This document shows positions 17,854-27,014 of a stretch of DNA of 60,020 nt, in pieces. Position 1 is the first letter of the stretch. Each line of letters starts with the position of its first letter. This stretch comes from Phycisphaerales bacterium. Lineage in GTDB: Bacteria; Planctomycetota; Phycisphaerae; SM23-33; FEN-1343. The stretch covers positions 1 to 60,020 of the forward strand of contig PMYD01000120.1 of the NCBI GenBank assembly GCA_003171335.1. Reading direction: 5' to 3'. The position numbers and the translations under genes are program-made. The notes beneath the pieces are model-generated. The model did not search any database. It was not told where the DNA came from and saw only the letters and a program-made list of their open reading frames with translations.

Positions 17854-17915
17854 GTCTATTTCCTGAATAATCCTACAGAAAAATTCAAGAGTGTAAGTTA
17901 TTCTGCGGTAGGCAC

Positions 17916-20249
17916 TTATTCGGCGTCGCCATCTTTGGCCGGGCGATCGACGACTTGGAAGGGGATCGCCGCCAGCGTGCCCAGCGGCAATCGGCGGTTG
18001 GCGGCGGCGGGCCGTGTGGCCGCTACCGAGGCGGGAACGATGGGCCGGAAGAACACGCGGATGATGAGGTTTCCTTCCACGCCCGCTTTGGCCTTGGCCC
18101 CATCGCAGCGAAGGGCGACTTGGCAGCCGCCTTCGGCCGCGGAGACCTTCTCCACGGTAATTCCGGCCGGCGGGTCATCCAGCTCCAGTTCCAGTTGGCC
18201 GCGGGGCGTGCGCAGGGGCAGGGCCAGCCTGACCGGCGTGACCGCGCCGACGGTGAGTTTGAGGGGCACGGCGTCGAGCATGTCACCGGCGAAGCGCGGC
18301 CCGTTGCGATTGACGATGGTGACAAGGAATTCCTGCGCGGCAACCAAGTGCCGGTAGGCGAAGGCCTGCATCATGTCTTCGCATGGAACGGCCCGGCGGG
18401 TGATCGTTTCTCCATGGACCTGGGCCCGTCCCTCCAGAGCCAGCGAGATCGGCTCCTGGGCCGCTCTAAACGGGGCGGTCAATGTCACGCGAATCTGGTC
18501 CTGGCCGGCGGGTATCCGCCCGCCGCCCAGAACAAATCCTTCCGGTGCGGCGGTGAGGGAGAGCGGGATCTCGCCGGCAAAACCATCTTGCCGCAGGGCA
18601 TACACGGTAAAGGCCGCGCTAGCGCCGCCGCGAATAGCCAGCGCGGAGGGCGCGATGCGCAGTTGAAAATCCGGCCGGGGTTCGCTGAGGCGCAGCCGGT
18701 AGGCCACCTGGGGGCCGAACTGTTTCTGGGCATCGCCGACGTGGATGAAATAGGTTCCGTCGGCGGCAAGCTTTGCCCGCAGGTAGGAGTCGGCATGATG
18801 GGTCTCGAGGCCGGCGGCTTTGTCGTCCCAGTCATCGTTGAAGGCGAGCACCTTGCCGGTGATATCAGTGAGCTTGAGGACCGAATCCATGGGCGAACCC
18901 AGCCGGCGGGCGGTGATCTCCGCCACGATTTCCTGCCCGGCACGGCCGGCGAAACTGTACACATCCCACTTGCCCGGCCGCTCGATGCGCCCATTGATGA
19001 CCACCGGCAGCGCGACCGCCTGGGCGTGGCCCGCTGACTCATGAACCCCCTTTGCCTGGAACGACAGCAACGAATCCACCGCGAAGGAGATGTTGTTGGA
19101 GCAACACGTTTTGTCCTGCACGCTGAGCGGATAGACAGCGGGAGTCTTGCCGCTGGCGTCAAACATTGTTGTCATCGCGCTGGGATTGGCGGCCGGCAGA
19201 TTCGCGCCCACAAGCTCAACGGTGGTTTTCTTTCCGTCCTGGCCGCCCAGGGGGAAGAAGTCGGTGATGAAGGGCACTTCGCCGACCGTGATGCGATACA
19301 CGAAATCCTCGCGGCCGCGGTAGATGGAGTCACGGATCTCCAGGACATACTCGCCATCCTCGGGAATCTTGAAGCACAGGACCGGATCGGGATGAAAACG
19401 GTAGTGGTCCGCGTACGCGAGTTCTTTCCCCTTGACATCCATCAGCGTGATGGCCGCCTGAAACCAGCCGGGTACCGTGTCGGCCAGATACGGGTTCAGT
19501 TCCCTGGCGCTAGCCGCCACGATGAGCTGGGCGCCTTTGCGGGCGCTAAAGCGATAGCGATTGGCGCCGCCGGGCAGAATCTGGCCGTTGATGACCGCCG
19601 GGATAGTGATCGGGGTCTCATGCGCCGGCCGGGAAATCCTGGGCTGGTTGAGATTCCTCAGTTGGGGCAGGTTGTTCGGGTCGCCCTGGGTCACCGAGGC
19701 CGCTTCGGAGAACTCGTTCAACTGGCCGATGCAGAAGATCCGCGGATTGGAGACCCCGTTGGGCGTGATTAATCTCATCTCGCGCTGGCCCACCGGGGCA
19801 TCCGGCGCGATGACGACTTCAAGATGCACTGTTTCGGCAAGCGCGGGCGTGGCCGGCTTTCGCAGAAAAGTGGCCATCTTCTCCTTGATCTGGGAGATTT
19901 CAGCCAGGGCGTTGGCGTCTTTTTCGCCATCCTGCAACTCTTTGAGCCGGTCGCGGAGTGTGTTGAACTGCTGCTGGGGGATGGGCTTAACGTACTGCCG
20001 CACAGTGGCTTGGACGCCCACACCGCTGAGATACACGCCCTTGACGCCCTCCAGGAATTCGCCGCCCACCGTCACATCGAACGTGGCGCCCTGCCGGCCG
20101 CCGGCGGGGTAGATGTAGCCGATTCGCGGCGGATTGCCCTGCCCCTGCGCCCACGCCTGCGGCAGGGAGGCAAGCATGGCCACGGCACAAACGAGCGGCC
20201 GCAGCTTACGCCAAAAAAGCCAACGAAATGGAGTTTTCGCGTGATTCAC
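17916..20249 (-). CDS. Secreted pre-peptidase C-terminal (PPC) domain protein
   Basis: 777 residues with a signal peptide (VCAVAMLASLPQAWAQ). The N-terminus reads PPRIGYIYPAGGRQGATFDVTVGG, an IPT/TIG-like beta domain typical of this planctomycete family. Two PPC-like beta-sandwich domains follow (around NRYRFSARKGAQLIVAASAREL and WDVYSFAGRAGQEIVAEITARR, here shortened to key parts). The protein is probably a cell-surface or periplasmic structural partner of the DUF1501 and DUF1549 proteins encoded just before it. The GTG start lies 3 bp after the DUF1501 stop, so translation is likely coupled. Third gene of the operon. Confidence 0.85.
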   Translation of the reverse strand: MNHAKTPFRWLFWRKLRPLVCAVAMLASLPQAWAQGQGNPPRIGYIYPAGGRQGATFDVTVGGEFLEGVKGVYLSGVGVQATVRQYVKPIPQQQFNTLRDRLKELQDGEKDANALAEISQIKEKMATFLRKPATPALAETVHLEVVIAPDAPVGQREMRLITPNGVSNPRIFCIGQLNEFSEAASVTQGDPNNLPQLRNLNQPRISRPAHETPITIPAVINGQILPGGANRYRFSARKGAQLIVAASARELNPYLADTVPGWFQAAITLMDVKGKELAYADHYRFHPDPVLCFKIPEDGEYVLEIRDSIYRGREDFVYRITVGEVPFITDFFPLGGQDGKKTTVELVGANLPAANPSAMTTMFDASGKTPAVYPLSVQDKTCCSNNISFAVDSLLSFQAKGVHESAGHAQAVALPVVINGRIERPGKWDVYSFAGRAGQEIVAEITARRLGSPMDSVLKLTDITGKVLAFNDDWDDKAAGLETHHADSYLRAKLAADGTYFIHVGDAQKQFGPQVAYRLRLSEPRPDFQLRIAPSALAIRGGASAAFTVYALRQDGFAGEIPLSLTAAPEGFVLGGGRIPAGQDQIRVTLTAPFRAAQEPISLALEGRAQVHGETITRRAVPCEDMMQAFAYRHLVAAQEFLVTIVNRNGPRFAGDMLDAVPLKLTVGAVTPVRLALPLRTPRGQLELELDDPPAGITVEKVSAAEGGCQVALRCDGAKAKAGVEGNLIIRVFFRPIVPASVAATRPAAANRRLPLGTLAAIPFQVVDRPAKDGDAE

Positions 20250-20252
20250 GGC

Positions 20253-21650
20253 TTACAGCAGCTCCTTCAATCGGCCGTTGGTCTTGACTCCCTCGGCGGC
20301 GGTGGGCGACAGTCGAATGGGCAGGCCTTCGGGATTTGGCAATGTGGCGGCCGGATCGATGCCCATCCGTTCGTACAGGCTGGCGATGAGGTCGCATGGG
20401 TAGACCGGCCGCTCTTTCACCTGTTCGCCCTTGGCATCGGTCGCTCCGACGACCGCACCGCCGCGAAAACCGCCGCCCGCCAGCACCGCGCAGAACGCAT
20501 CGCCCCAATGGCCGCGGCCGCCGTTCCAGGGCGGCTCCCACTGAACCCTGGGCGTGCGGCCGAACTCCCCGCTCCACCACACGATGGTGGTGTCCAGGAG
20601 GCCGCGGTCCGACAGGTCCTGCAGCAGCGTGGCCAAGCCTTTATCCATCTCGGGCAGCTTGCGCCTCATGGTCTGGAAGTGCTGCTTGTGCGTGTCCCAA
20701 CCCTTGGAGTTGATGGTGATGTAAGGGACTTGCCGCTCCACCAGCCGCCGGGCGACCAGGCAGGATTGGCCGAAGGTGTTGCGGCCATACCGGTCGCGCA
20801 CGTCATCGGGCTCCTGCGAGAGGTCGAACACCTTGCCGGCATCGCCGAGGATCATCTCATAGGCCTGGTGCTCGGCGGCGGCGAGGCCCTTCATCTGCGG
20901 ATCATCCTTCATCTGCTGGGCGAACCCATCGAGCTTATTCAGCAGCTCGCGGCGGTCCTGCTGGCGCTGGTCGGAGAGGTTCGGGGCGATGATGCCTTCG
21001 ACGCTGAAGCGCGCCTGCGCCGGGTCGCCGCCGGTGGCGAAGGGCGTGTACTTCGCGCCCAGAAATCCGGCCTCGGAGAAGCGGCCCTGAAGCTCGGTCA
21101 GCACGACGTAGGGCGGAATCAGGCTGCGATAGCCGGCATCGTAGCCCTTGAACAGCGAGACCACCGCTCCGACGCCGGGATAGACCAATCGCTCGCCGGG
21201 CGCGCGGCCGGTCTGCACCATGTAGGCCGCGGTTTCGTGGGCGTTAATGCCGTGCGTCATGGAGCGAATGATGGAGTACTTGTCGGCCTGCTTGGCCAGC
21301 AGGGGGAGAAGTTCGCCGATTCGTATTCCATCCACGTTGGTGGCGATGGGGCTGTTGAGCGGGCCGCAATAGTCGTAGCCGGCGTCGGGCTTGGGATCGA
21401 ATGTGTCCAGTTGCGAGGGTCCGCCCCACATCCAGATCTGGATGATGGAGGTAGCGGTCTTCTTGCCCGCCGGCGCGCTGGCGGTTGCGGGCGAGCTCGC
21501 CGTCGCTGGCGTTGCCGCTGATGCGCGACGCTGCCCGCCGGCCAGGACGAATGCGGCCGCGCCGAGCAGGCCCCCGCGCAGCAGCGCGCGGCGCGAAACG
21601 GGGCTTGTGCCGATGGCCCCAAGCTGCTCCAACAAGTCGTCGATGCTCAT
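20253..21650 (-). CDS. DUF1501 family protein, Tat-exported
   Basis: 465 residues. A twin-arginine signal is present (SRRALLRGGLLGAAAFVLAG), so the folded protein is exported. The body belongs to the DUF1501 family, related in fold to alkaline phosphatase and sulfatases: IIQIWMWGGPSQLDTFDPKP near the start, SIIRSMTHGINAHE, and WWSGEFGRTPRVQ with the HWGDAF segment later. It is the second gene of the planctomycete trio DUF1549 - DUF1501 - PPC. The natural substrate of the family is unknown to me. Confidence 0.92.
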   Translation of the reverse strand: MSIDDLLEQLGAIGTSPVSRRALLRGGLLGAAAFVLAGGQRRASAATPATASSPATASAPAGKKTATSIIQIWMWGGPSQLDTFDPKPDAGYDYCGPLNSPIATNVDGIRIGELLPLLAKQADKYSIIRSMTHGINAHETAAYMVQTGRAPGERLVYPGVGAVVSLFKGYDAGYRSLIPPYVVLTELQGRFSEAGFLGAKYTPFATGGDPAQARFSVEGIIAPNLSDQRQQDRRELLNKLDGFAQQMKDDPQMKGLAAAEHQAYEMILGDAGKVFDLSQEPDDVRDRYGRNTFGQSCLVARRLVERQVPYITINSKGWDTHKQHFQTMRRKLPEMDKGLATLLQDLSDRGLLDTTIVWWSGEFGRTPRVQWEPPWNGGRGHWGDAFCAVLAGGGFRGGAVVGATDAKGEQVKERPVYPCDLIASLYERMGIDPAATLPNPEGLPIRLSPTAAEGVKTNGRLKELL

Positions 21651-21683
21651 ACGGGCACCTGGTTTCTTGCGATGTCGCGCGGA

Positions 21684-23267
21684 CTAATGCCGGTACAGGA
21701 ACTCGGCGCTGTTGATCAAAGCCCACGTCAGGTCCATGGCGGTTCCGCGCCGCTTGGGCACGCCGGAGGGGGAGTAGGCCAGGACGACCTGGAGTTCCTC
21801 CTCCGTCGGAAAACGGGACAGTATCATCAGGTACAGGGAGGTCGCCAGCTCCCGCGGGTTGGCCCGCGATTGAATCAGGGCCTGGAGCTTGCGGCTTTGC
21901 TCGATTTTGCTGAGCACGTGGCTGGAGTTCAGCAGGTGCAGCCGCTGTGCGGCGGTGGGGCGGTTGTTCCGCTCCGATTCCAGCCCCGTATCGCGGGGGG
22001 AGCGGCCGAACATCTCCAGGAACGAGCTGGTGATGCTGCCATCGGGCAAAGCGATGGAGCGGACATCCTGGGGGATGAACGTGTACGGCTCCGGGATGGC
22101 GCTGGAATACTTCTCCGTCGAGCCGGTGATCTGGCACACGGCGTCGATGAGCACCTCCGCCTCCAGTTGCCGCAGCGGATAGCAGGCGAAATTGGCGGCG
22201 GCGTTGGCATCGGCGGACTTCGGCACGCACGACCGTTGATAGGCTTCGGAGATCAGGATCAGGCGATAGATGTGCTTGAGGTCGTAATGCGAGGCCACCA
22301 GTTCCTTCTGGAGGTAGGCCAGCAATTCCGGGTCGCCGGGCGGATTGTCAGGGCGGAAATCATCGGGCTCCTGCACGAGGCCGCAGCCCATCAGCCAGTA
22401 CCATGTGCGGTTGACGATGGCGGCGGTGAACCAGGGGTTTTTCGGGTTCACCAGCCAGTCGGCGAAGACCTCGCGGCCGTCGCGGTCGCCGGTCAGGCGC
22501 ACGGTCGTGCTATCGGGAAACGTCGCGGATAGCGAGGCTGGCTGCGTCGCGGCCGCTAAGCTCTTGCCGGCATCAAAAAAGACGATCTCTTCCTTCCATT
22601 CGGCGGTGGATTTGTAGCCCACCTGCGAAAAGAAGATGGCCATGTTCTCCAAGCGATCCTTCGGCCACTTCTCGGCCCGGCAGCCCATGAATGTCAGGGC
22701 CACGGCCCGGGCGATACTTTGCGGCTGTCGGCCCTGGACCGCGCGGTAGAAGTTCACCGCGGGCGCTCGAAAGTTGCTGCCGCTGGCGGTGAGCAACTCC
22801 CGCACGAACTGGTCGTAGGGCTTGTTTTCCCGCAGCGAGGTCAGGATCCATCGATGGTAGGCCTGGGCGGCGTTGGGCCACAGGTTGATGGGAAATTCCG
22901 CCTTCACCCGCAGCAGGTCGCTCCATTTCATCGCCCAATAGAGGGCGAATTCATCCCGCGCCAGAAGCTGGTCGACGAGCGCGGTGCGCTTGCCGGGGTC
23001 TTCATTTTGTAGAAACTCGCGGGCCTCCGGCTCGGTGGGCAGGGTGCCGATCACGTCGAGATAGGCCCGGCGGAGGAACACGGCATCCGAGCAGAGGTCG
23101 GCCGGGGGGATGCCCAGCCGCGCGAGGCGGGCGTTGACGAGTCGATCGGTCTGACTTTCGCCGGCCGTGCGGCCGTTCCGGTCCGCGGATGAAGGCCCTT
23201 CAGCCGTCGAGGCGCTGGTGAAAAAGGCCCCAACAAGAAGAAACGAGATTATGACGATTCTACGCAT
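21684..23267 (-). CDS. DUF1549/DUF1553 secreted protein
   Basis: 527 residues with a signal peptide (IVIISFLLVGAFFTSAS). The DUF1549 half starts with VNARLARLGIPPADLCSD and AYLDVIGTLPTEPEAREFL; the DUF1553 half has FADWLVNPKNPWFTAAIVNR, DDFRPDNPPGDPELL and LLNSSHVLSKIEQS. This is the planctomycete-specific pair found with DUF1501. Role unknown; probably periplasmic polymer handling. ATG at 23267 is chosen because the signal peptide begins there; a longer frame to 23309 lacks one at its start. First gene of the operon. Confidence 0.92.
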   Translation of the reverse strand: MRRIVIISFLLVGAFFTSASTAEGPSSADRNGRTAGESQTDRLVNARLARLGIPPADLCSDAVFLRRAYLDVIGTLPTEPEAREFLQNEDPGKRTALVDQLLARDEFALYWAMKWSDLLRVKAEFPINLWPNAAQAYHRWILTSLRENKPYDQFVRELLTASGSNFRAPAVNFYRAVQGRQPQSIARAVALTFMGCRAEKWPKDRLENMAIFFSQVGYKSTAEWKEEIVFFDAGKSLAAATQPASLSATFPDSTTVRLTGDRDGREVFADWLVNPKNPWFTAAIVNRTWYWLMGCGLVQEPDDFRPDNPPGDPELLAYLQKELVASHYDLKHIYRLILISEAYQRSCVPKSADANAAANFACYPLRQLEAEVLIDAVCQITGSTEKYSSAIPEPYTFIPQDVRSIALPDGSITSSFLEMFGRSPRDTGLESERNNRPTAAQRLHLLNSSHVLSKIEQSRKLQALIQSRANPRELATSLYLMILSRFPTEEELQVVLAYSPSGVPKRRGTAMDLTWALINSAEFLYRH

Positions 23268-23313
23268 GCCCACTTTCGCCAACGCGAATTCCGGCCCAGG
23301 TGGCCACAATAGT

Positions 23314-24465
23314 CTAACGCATGTGCGGCTCTTGTGTTGCGAGAGATTGAGCGACCGGCGAAATCGCTCTCATCCCGGCGCACGCGGTGGCCTCGACTTC
23401 GAAAAGCAAATCGTGCCGACAGACATCGCCCATTACGATCAGCCAGGGCCAAGGCATCTTCGCCGCCCATCGGTCGCGGAATTCCTGCCGCACTTCCGAA
23501 TTGGCACAGTAGGCCACGGCTTGGACCACATCCGCGGGTTCCGCCTTCAGTTGCCGCAGCACGGCAGTGACGTTCTCAAGCGTCATCTGTATCTGCCCGG
23601 CGATGTTGTTGGGGAAGCAGGTGATGCCGGCGGCATCAATGGCCGCCGTCCCTGAAATGAAGATAGTCTTGCCCGCCGGCGTTTGGGCCACGGCCGCGCG
23701 GGCAAAAGCCGAGCCGTACTCATTGGCGGATCGCTGCCTGCCGGCCGCCTCGTGGCGTGCGACCGATCCCTCCGGGCCGATGACGGCCAGCAGATCCATC
23801 GCGCATTTCGACCCATCGGCCGGACTGATGCCAATGCCGGTGGAGGCCGGAAATTGTGCCGCCGCGCCGGGGGCCAGCAGCCCGTGCTCTTTGAAGAAAC
23901 CGCTGCGGCTCTGGTTGAACTGGCCGTACCAGGAAAGAATATCGTCCATGAAGATCCAGGTTCGGGCCAGGTCGCGAAGATCGCCGCCGGCCTCAACCAG
24001 CAGCCGCCTGGCCTTTTGGAAAACGGCACGGGTCTGGGCGGGTCCATCTCCAGCTTCGCCGGCACGCAGGCCGCTGGCCATCACCCAGCAACAACCGTCA
24101 AGGCGAAGAATTCGGGCTTGCGCGCTGTCGGTAGAGATGATGCTTGGCTTGTGAGCCGCGACAGCATGCACCTGCACCGCGAGGGCATCGCTGGTGCCAT
24201 CCTTTGGGGCCAGGAACGTGGGCTCGACGCCATCGTTGAACGGGCCGTACTCCTGCTGGCGAATCCTGCGCAGGGCCGGAACATCCGCGCCGGCGGCGAA
24301 AACCCGCTCCTGGCAGATCCACGCGTTTTTCTGGCGCAGCAGGCCGTGGATCTCGCCAAAAACCTGTCGCCCCTGCTGAATCACGGAGCCGGACGGCGCC
24401 GCCCAGGCCGTCATATAAAGCTCCACCGCCTGGGGCGAGGGAATCATGCGTACATCCAGTCCCAT
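23314..24465 (-). CDS. Tandem Rid-superfamily protein (YjgF / FkbO-Hyg5-like)
   Basis: 383 residues with two YjgF-like halves. The first half contains WIFMDDILSWYGQFNQSR and FPASTGIG, reminiscent of chorismatases of the FkbO/Hyg5 type. The second half looks like an ordinary Rid domain (TIFISGTAAIDAAG, then QMTLENVTAVLRQL). It may be an enamine/imine deaminase or a chorismate-type hydrolase; the sequence does not decide. ATG at 24465 is preferred (AGG spaced upstream); TTG at 24528 would add 21 residues. Upstream of the DUF1549 operon on the same strand, 46 bp away. Confidence 0.7.
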   Translation of the reverse strand: MGLDVRMIPSPQAVELYMTAWAAPSGSVIQQGRQVFGEIHGLLRQKNAWICQERVFAAGADVPALRRIRQQEYGPFNDGVEPTFLAPKDGTSDALAVQVHAVAAHKPSIISTDSAQARILRLDGCCWVMASGLRAGEAGDGPAQTRAVFQKARRLLVEAGGDLRDLARTWIFMDDILSWYGQFNQSRSGFFKEHGLLAPGAAAQFPASTGIGISPADGSKCAMDLLAVIGPEGSVARHEAAGRQRSANEYGSAFARAAVAQTPAGKTIFISGTAAIDAAGITCFPNNIAGQIQMTLENVTAVLRQLKAEPADVVQAVAYCANSEVRQEFRDRWAAKMPWPWLIVMGDVCRHDLLFEVEATACAGMRAISPVAQSLATQEPHMR

Positions 24466-24657
24466 GTCACACCTGGTCTCAAAGAAACTTACATCCGGCG
24501 CGGGGAATATCCTCCGCTCAGCCACCAATGAGTGAAAACGTCCACCGGCCGGGATTATTGCACAACGATGGTATGGGACTGACTATCGCGAAGGGCGGCC
24601 AGATGGATGAAGCCTGTTTACTTCAACGCTTTTGCCAAGACGGCTTACAACTCCAGA

Positions 24658-25932
24658 TCAGCCTGCCTTGATGCGGTACAGCATCTCCCCGGCCCGGGGC
24701 ACGTACAGGATGCCTTCTTTCTCGCGGCCCTTCCACTGCTCGGGTTTGACCGCGGCGGGGTCGAGATAGCCCAGGCCGATCTTGCGGCAGCGCTCGGCGG
24801 GGATGGAGGTGGCCAGCGTGACGTTGATGCGGGGCTTTTCCACGCCGCCCACAAACGTGCCGCCGCCGCGGACGTGCGTGGAGTGGGCCAGCACGCCCCA
24901 GGGATATTTCTTGAAGGCCTCCCACTGGGCCAGGAAGTAATCGCGGACGTGGTAGCCGATCTCATCGAGGATGTGCCCGTGGGCGTAGCTCACCTCGGTG
25001 ATATGCGGGGCATAGATGACCACCTCGCCGCCGTCGGCCACGGCCGGCTCGGTCTTGTACATGCCCTTGGCGCCGGTCCACAGGTCGTCGTACAGCTCGG
25101 GCATGACGGCCAGGACGCGCGTAAACGGCGTGGGCACGTAGATGATATCCAGGGCCGCCGAGAGCTCCACCGCCGCCTTCCACGCGCCGGTCATGGTGCC
25201 GGCAAACAGGCCCACCAGGTCGCGGCCGTGCATGACCGAGGCGATGTCGAGCTTGGGCGTGGGGATCAGGCCGGCGGCGTGATCGATCATCCGCCGCATG
25301 GGCGTGTCGGCGGCGCCGATGGTGGCCATGCTGGTCAAGAGCGCGCCCATCCAGTGCGTCACGTTGATCATCTCGGCGCCGGCGATGCCGGGGAAGAAGT
25401 ACTTGTTGCCGCCGGAAAAGCCCACCACCTCGTGCGGGAAGACCGGCCCGCAGACGATGATCTGGTCGTACTCCATCACCAGGCGATTGACCCGCACGGG
25501 CACATCGAGCGAGAGCATGCCACTGGAGAATTTCGCCACTTGGGCGGCTGAGACGGCGCCAAGCTGCACGAACGTCTCGGGCTTGTTCCACTGGTGGTTG
25601 AACACGCGATGCTGGCCGCAGCGGCCGTCGGCGACGGGGGCGCCCAGCAGCTTACCCAGGGCCGCATCATTCATGGGCATGTGCGTGCCCAGGGCGACCA
25701 GGTAATCCACGGCGGCGGCCTTCGCCAGCAACTCGTTGAGCAGCTTGAACTGCAGCGCCACGGGGGCGGTGCGCGTGGAGTCCGGCAGGAGCACCAGCAC
25801 CCGGCGGCCGGCAAGATCCACCTTGGCCAGGGCCTCCTTGAGGACCGCCCGCACTTCGTCGTCGGTCATAGCGCGGCTGCGCGGGGCGCTGAAGGCCAGC
25901 AGGTCCGGCATGTTTTCGCGTTCGATGCTCAT
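24658..25932 (-). CDS. LarA-like protein (lactate racemase domain, DUF2088)
   Basis: 424 residues. The family features are VLVLLPDSTRT near the N-terminus, the histidine segment ALGTHMPM, VFPHEVVGFSGGNKYF with the conserved His and Lys, and a C-terminal region binding GG-rich ends. True LarA needs the nickel-pincer cofactor, whose synthesis genes (larB, larC, larE) are not in this window, so the substrate may be another 2-hydroxy acid or sugar acid. The longer frame starts inside a REP unit, so ATG at 25932 is chosen; its SD is poor. Confidence 0.82.
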   Translation of the reverse strand: MSIERENMPDLLAFSAPRSRAMTDDEVRAVLKEALAKVDLAGRRVLVLLPDSTRTAPVALQFKLLNELLAKAAAVDYLVALGTHMPMNDAALGKLLGAPVADGRCGQHRVFNHQWNKPETFVQLGAVSAAQVAKFSSGMLSLDVPVRVNRLVMEYDQIIVCGPVFPHEVVGFSGGNKYFFPGIAGAEMINVTHWMGALLTSMATIGAADTPMRRMIDHAAGLIPTPKLDIASVMHGRDLVGLFAGTMTGAWKAAVELSAALDIIYVPTPFTRVLAVMPELYDDLWTGAKGMYKTEPAVADGGEVVIYAPHITEVSYAHGHILDEIGYHVRDYFLAQWEAFKKYPWGVLAHSTHVRGGGTFVGGVEKPRINVTLATSIPAERCRKIGLGYLDPAAVKPEQWKGREKEGILYVPRAGEMLYRIKAG

Positions 25933-25943
25933 GTTCTGTTTTG

Positions 25944-26007
25944 GTGGCACAGGCTTTCAGCCTGTGTCCTTTTTGCCAAGAGTCACAGGCTAAAAGCCTG
26001 TGCCACC
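25944..26007. repeat. REP family A, facing pair
   Basis: Forward palindrome 25944-25966 and reverse palindrome 25984-26007 with 17 bp between. It separates the LarA-like gene start from the HAD hydrolase stop. Confidence 0.92.
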
Positions 26008-26015
26008 CCATTAGA

Positions 26016-26906
26016 CTATTTTTTCTTCCAGGGCGGCACGGAAGGCAGGTACGACATGAACTTGTCAATCAGTCCCTTCTCAAAATCGCCGGCGTACTGG
26101 CCCTTGAGGAACTTGTCGAGCGCCACGTCATACAGGTACTTCCAGGACTTGTCCTCATCGCCGGGATTGATCGGGTAGAACAGGGCCTTGTTGTTCTTGG
26201 CGCTCTTCATGTCGCCGGGGGCATCGCCGATCATCAGCACGTGATTGGCCGGGTACTTGCCGCCGGCGCCGAACTTGAGGTGCTCATCCTTGGAGCCCAT
26301 CTCCTGGCCGCAGATGAGGGCGACGTACCTGGCGATGTCATGCTCGGCCCACTCGCGCTCTAGCGCATCGCCCGGCGTGGCCGAGACGACCACCACATCG
26401 GCCACCTGCTGGAATTTCTCCAGGCACGGCCGCACGTGGGGGAAGGGCGGCACGCCGTGCACCAGGTTGTCGATGGACTTGTTGACCGCCTTGGACCACT
26501 CCAGCGTCTTGGTGAGCACGGGGTCGTGCGTCTGGTTCACCTTGGCCGTCAGCGTGGGGTTGCCCAGCTTGGTCTCTTCTTTCATCCACTGGCGCAGCGC
26601 ATCGATTGCCGGCGGCTTGTAGCCGCGCTCGATGGCCTCGGGCCAGTCGGCCAGCAGATCGAACACCATCACCAACGCGGGGAACCGGTTGCAGCCGCGC
26701 CACTGGCTGTAGAGATTCACAAACTCGGCCGCCTGCCGCACGAAGCGCGAAACCGCCTGGAGATCCCAGGAATTGATGATGTTGGGGATGAAGCACTCCT
26801 TGTGCTTTATCTCCATGCTGTCGAACGCGCAACCATCCGAATCGATGCCGATGAAGAAGTCTTTGGTCTTTTTCAGGGCCTTCAATTGCGCCGCGGGGTC
26901 GGACAT
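26016..26906 (-). CDS. HAD-superfamily hydrolase
   Basis: 296 residues, cytoplasmic. Motif I reads FFIGIDSDGCAFDS (DxDG with the nucleophile aspartate), motif II is in VVVVSATPGDALE, and the metal-binding motif IV in VLMIGDAPGDMKSAK. A helical cap lies between. The product is a phosphatase or phosphonatase-type enzyme of unknown substrate. ATG at 26906 is chosen because GGAG lies at a good distance upstream. Its stop is near a REP pair. Confidence 0.88.
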   Translation of the reverse strand: MSDPAAQLKALKKTKDFFIGIDSDGCAFDSMEIKHKECFIPNIINSWDLQAVSRFVRQAAEFVNLYSQWRGCNRFPALVMVFDLLADWPEAIERGYKPPAIDALRQWMKEETKLGNPTLTAKVNQTHDPVLTKTLEWSKAVNKSIDNLVHGVPPFPHVRPCLEKFQQVADVVVVSATPGDALEREWAEHDIARYVALICGQEMGSKDEHLKFGAGGKYPANHVLMIGDAPGDMKSAKNNKALFYPINPGDEDKSWKYLYDVALDKFLKGQYAGDFEKGLIDKFMSYLPSVPPWKKK

Positions 26907-27014
26907 TTCTCGCTCCACCTTTTCCAAGTAAAAATACAAAAGAAAGCTGCTTGCCCCAAGAGCTATTCTCCGCCCAGTTCAGGGCCTCCAGCATCACTTT
27001 TCAGGCCTCGCGGC

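Larger units (their letters stand above)
17297..17915. other. AT-rich upstream region of asnS with iterated motifs
   Basis: Over 600 bp without a credible gene. It contains two promoter-like signals reading toward asnS, a perfect hairpin at 17738-17758 (stem CAGTGCGG), a hairpin with stem CCGTTGCA near 17474-17506, and the word TTGCTTAA three times (near 17465, 17549 and 17653) plus an inverted copy near 17530. A block at 17537-17552 matches the promoter region of the XRE gene at the window end at 15 of 16 bases. It could hold operators, an untranslated leader or a small RNA. Confidence 0.6.
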
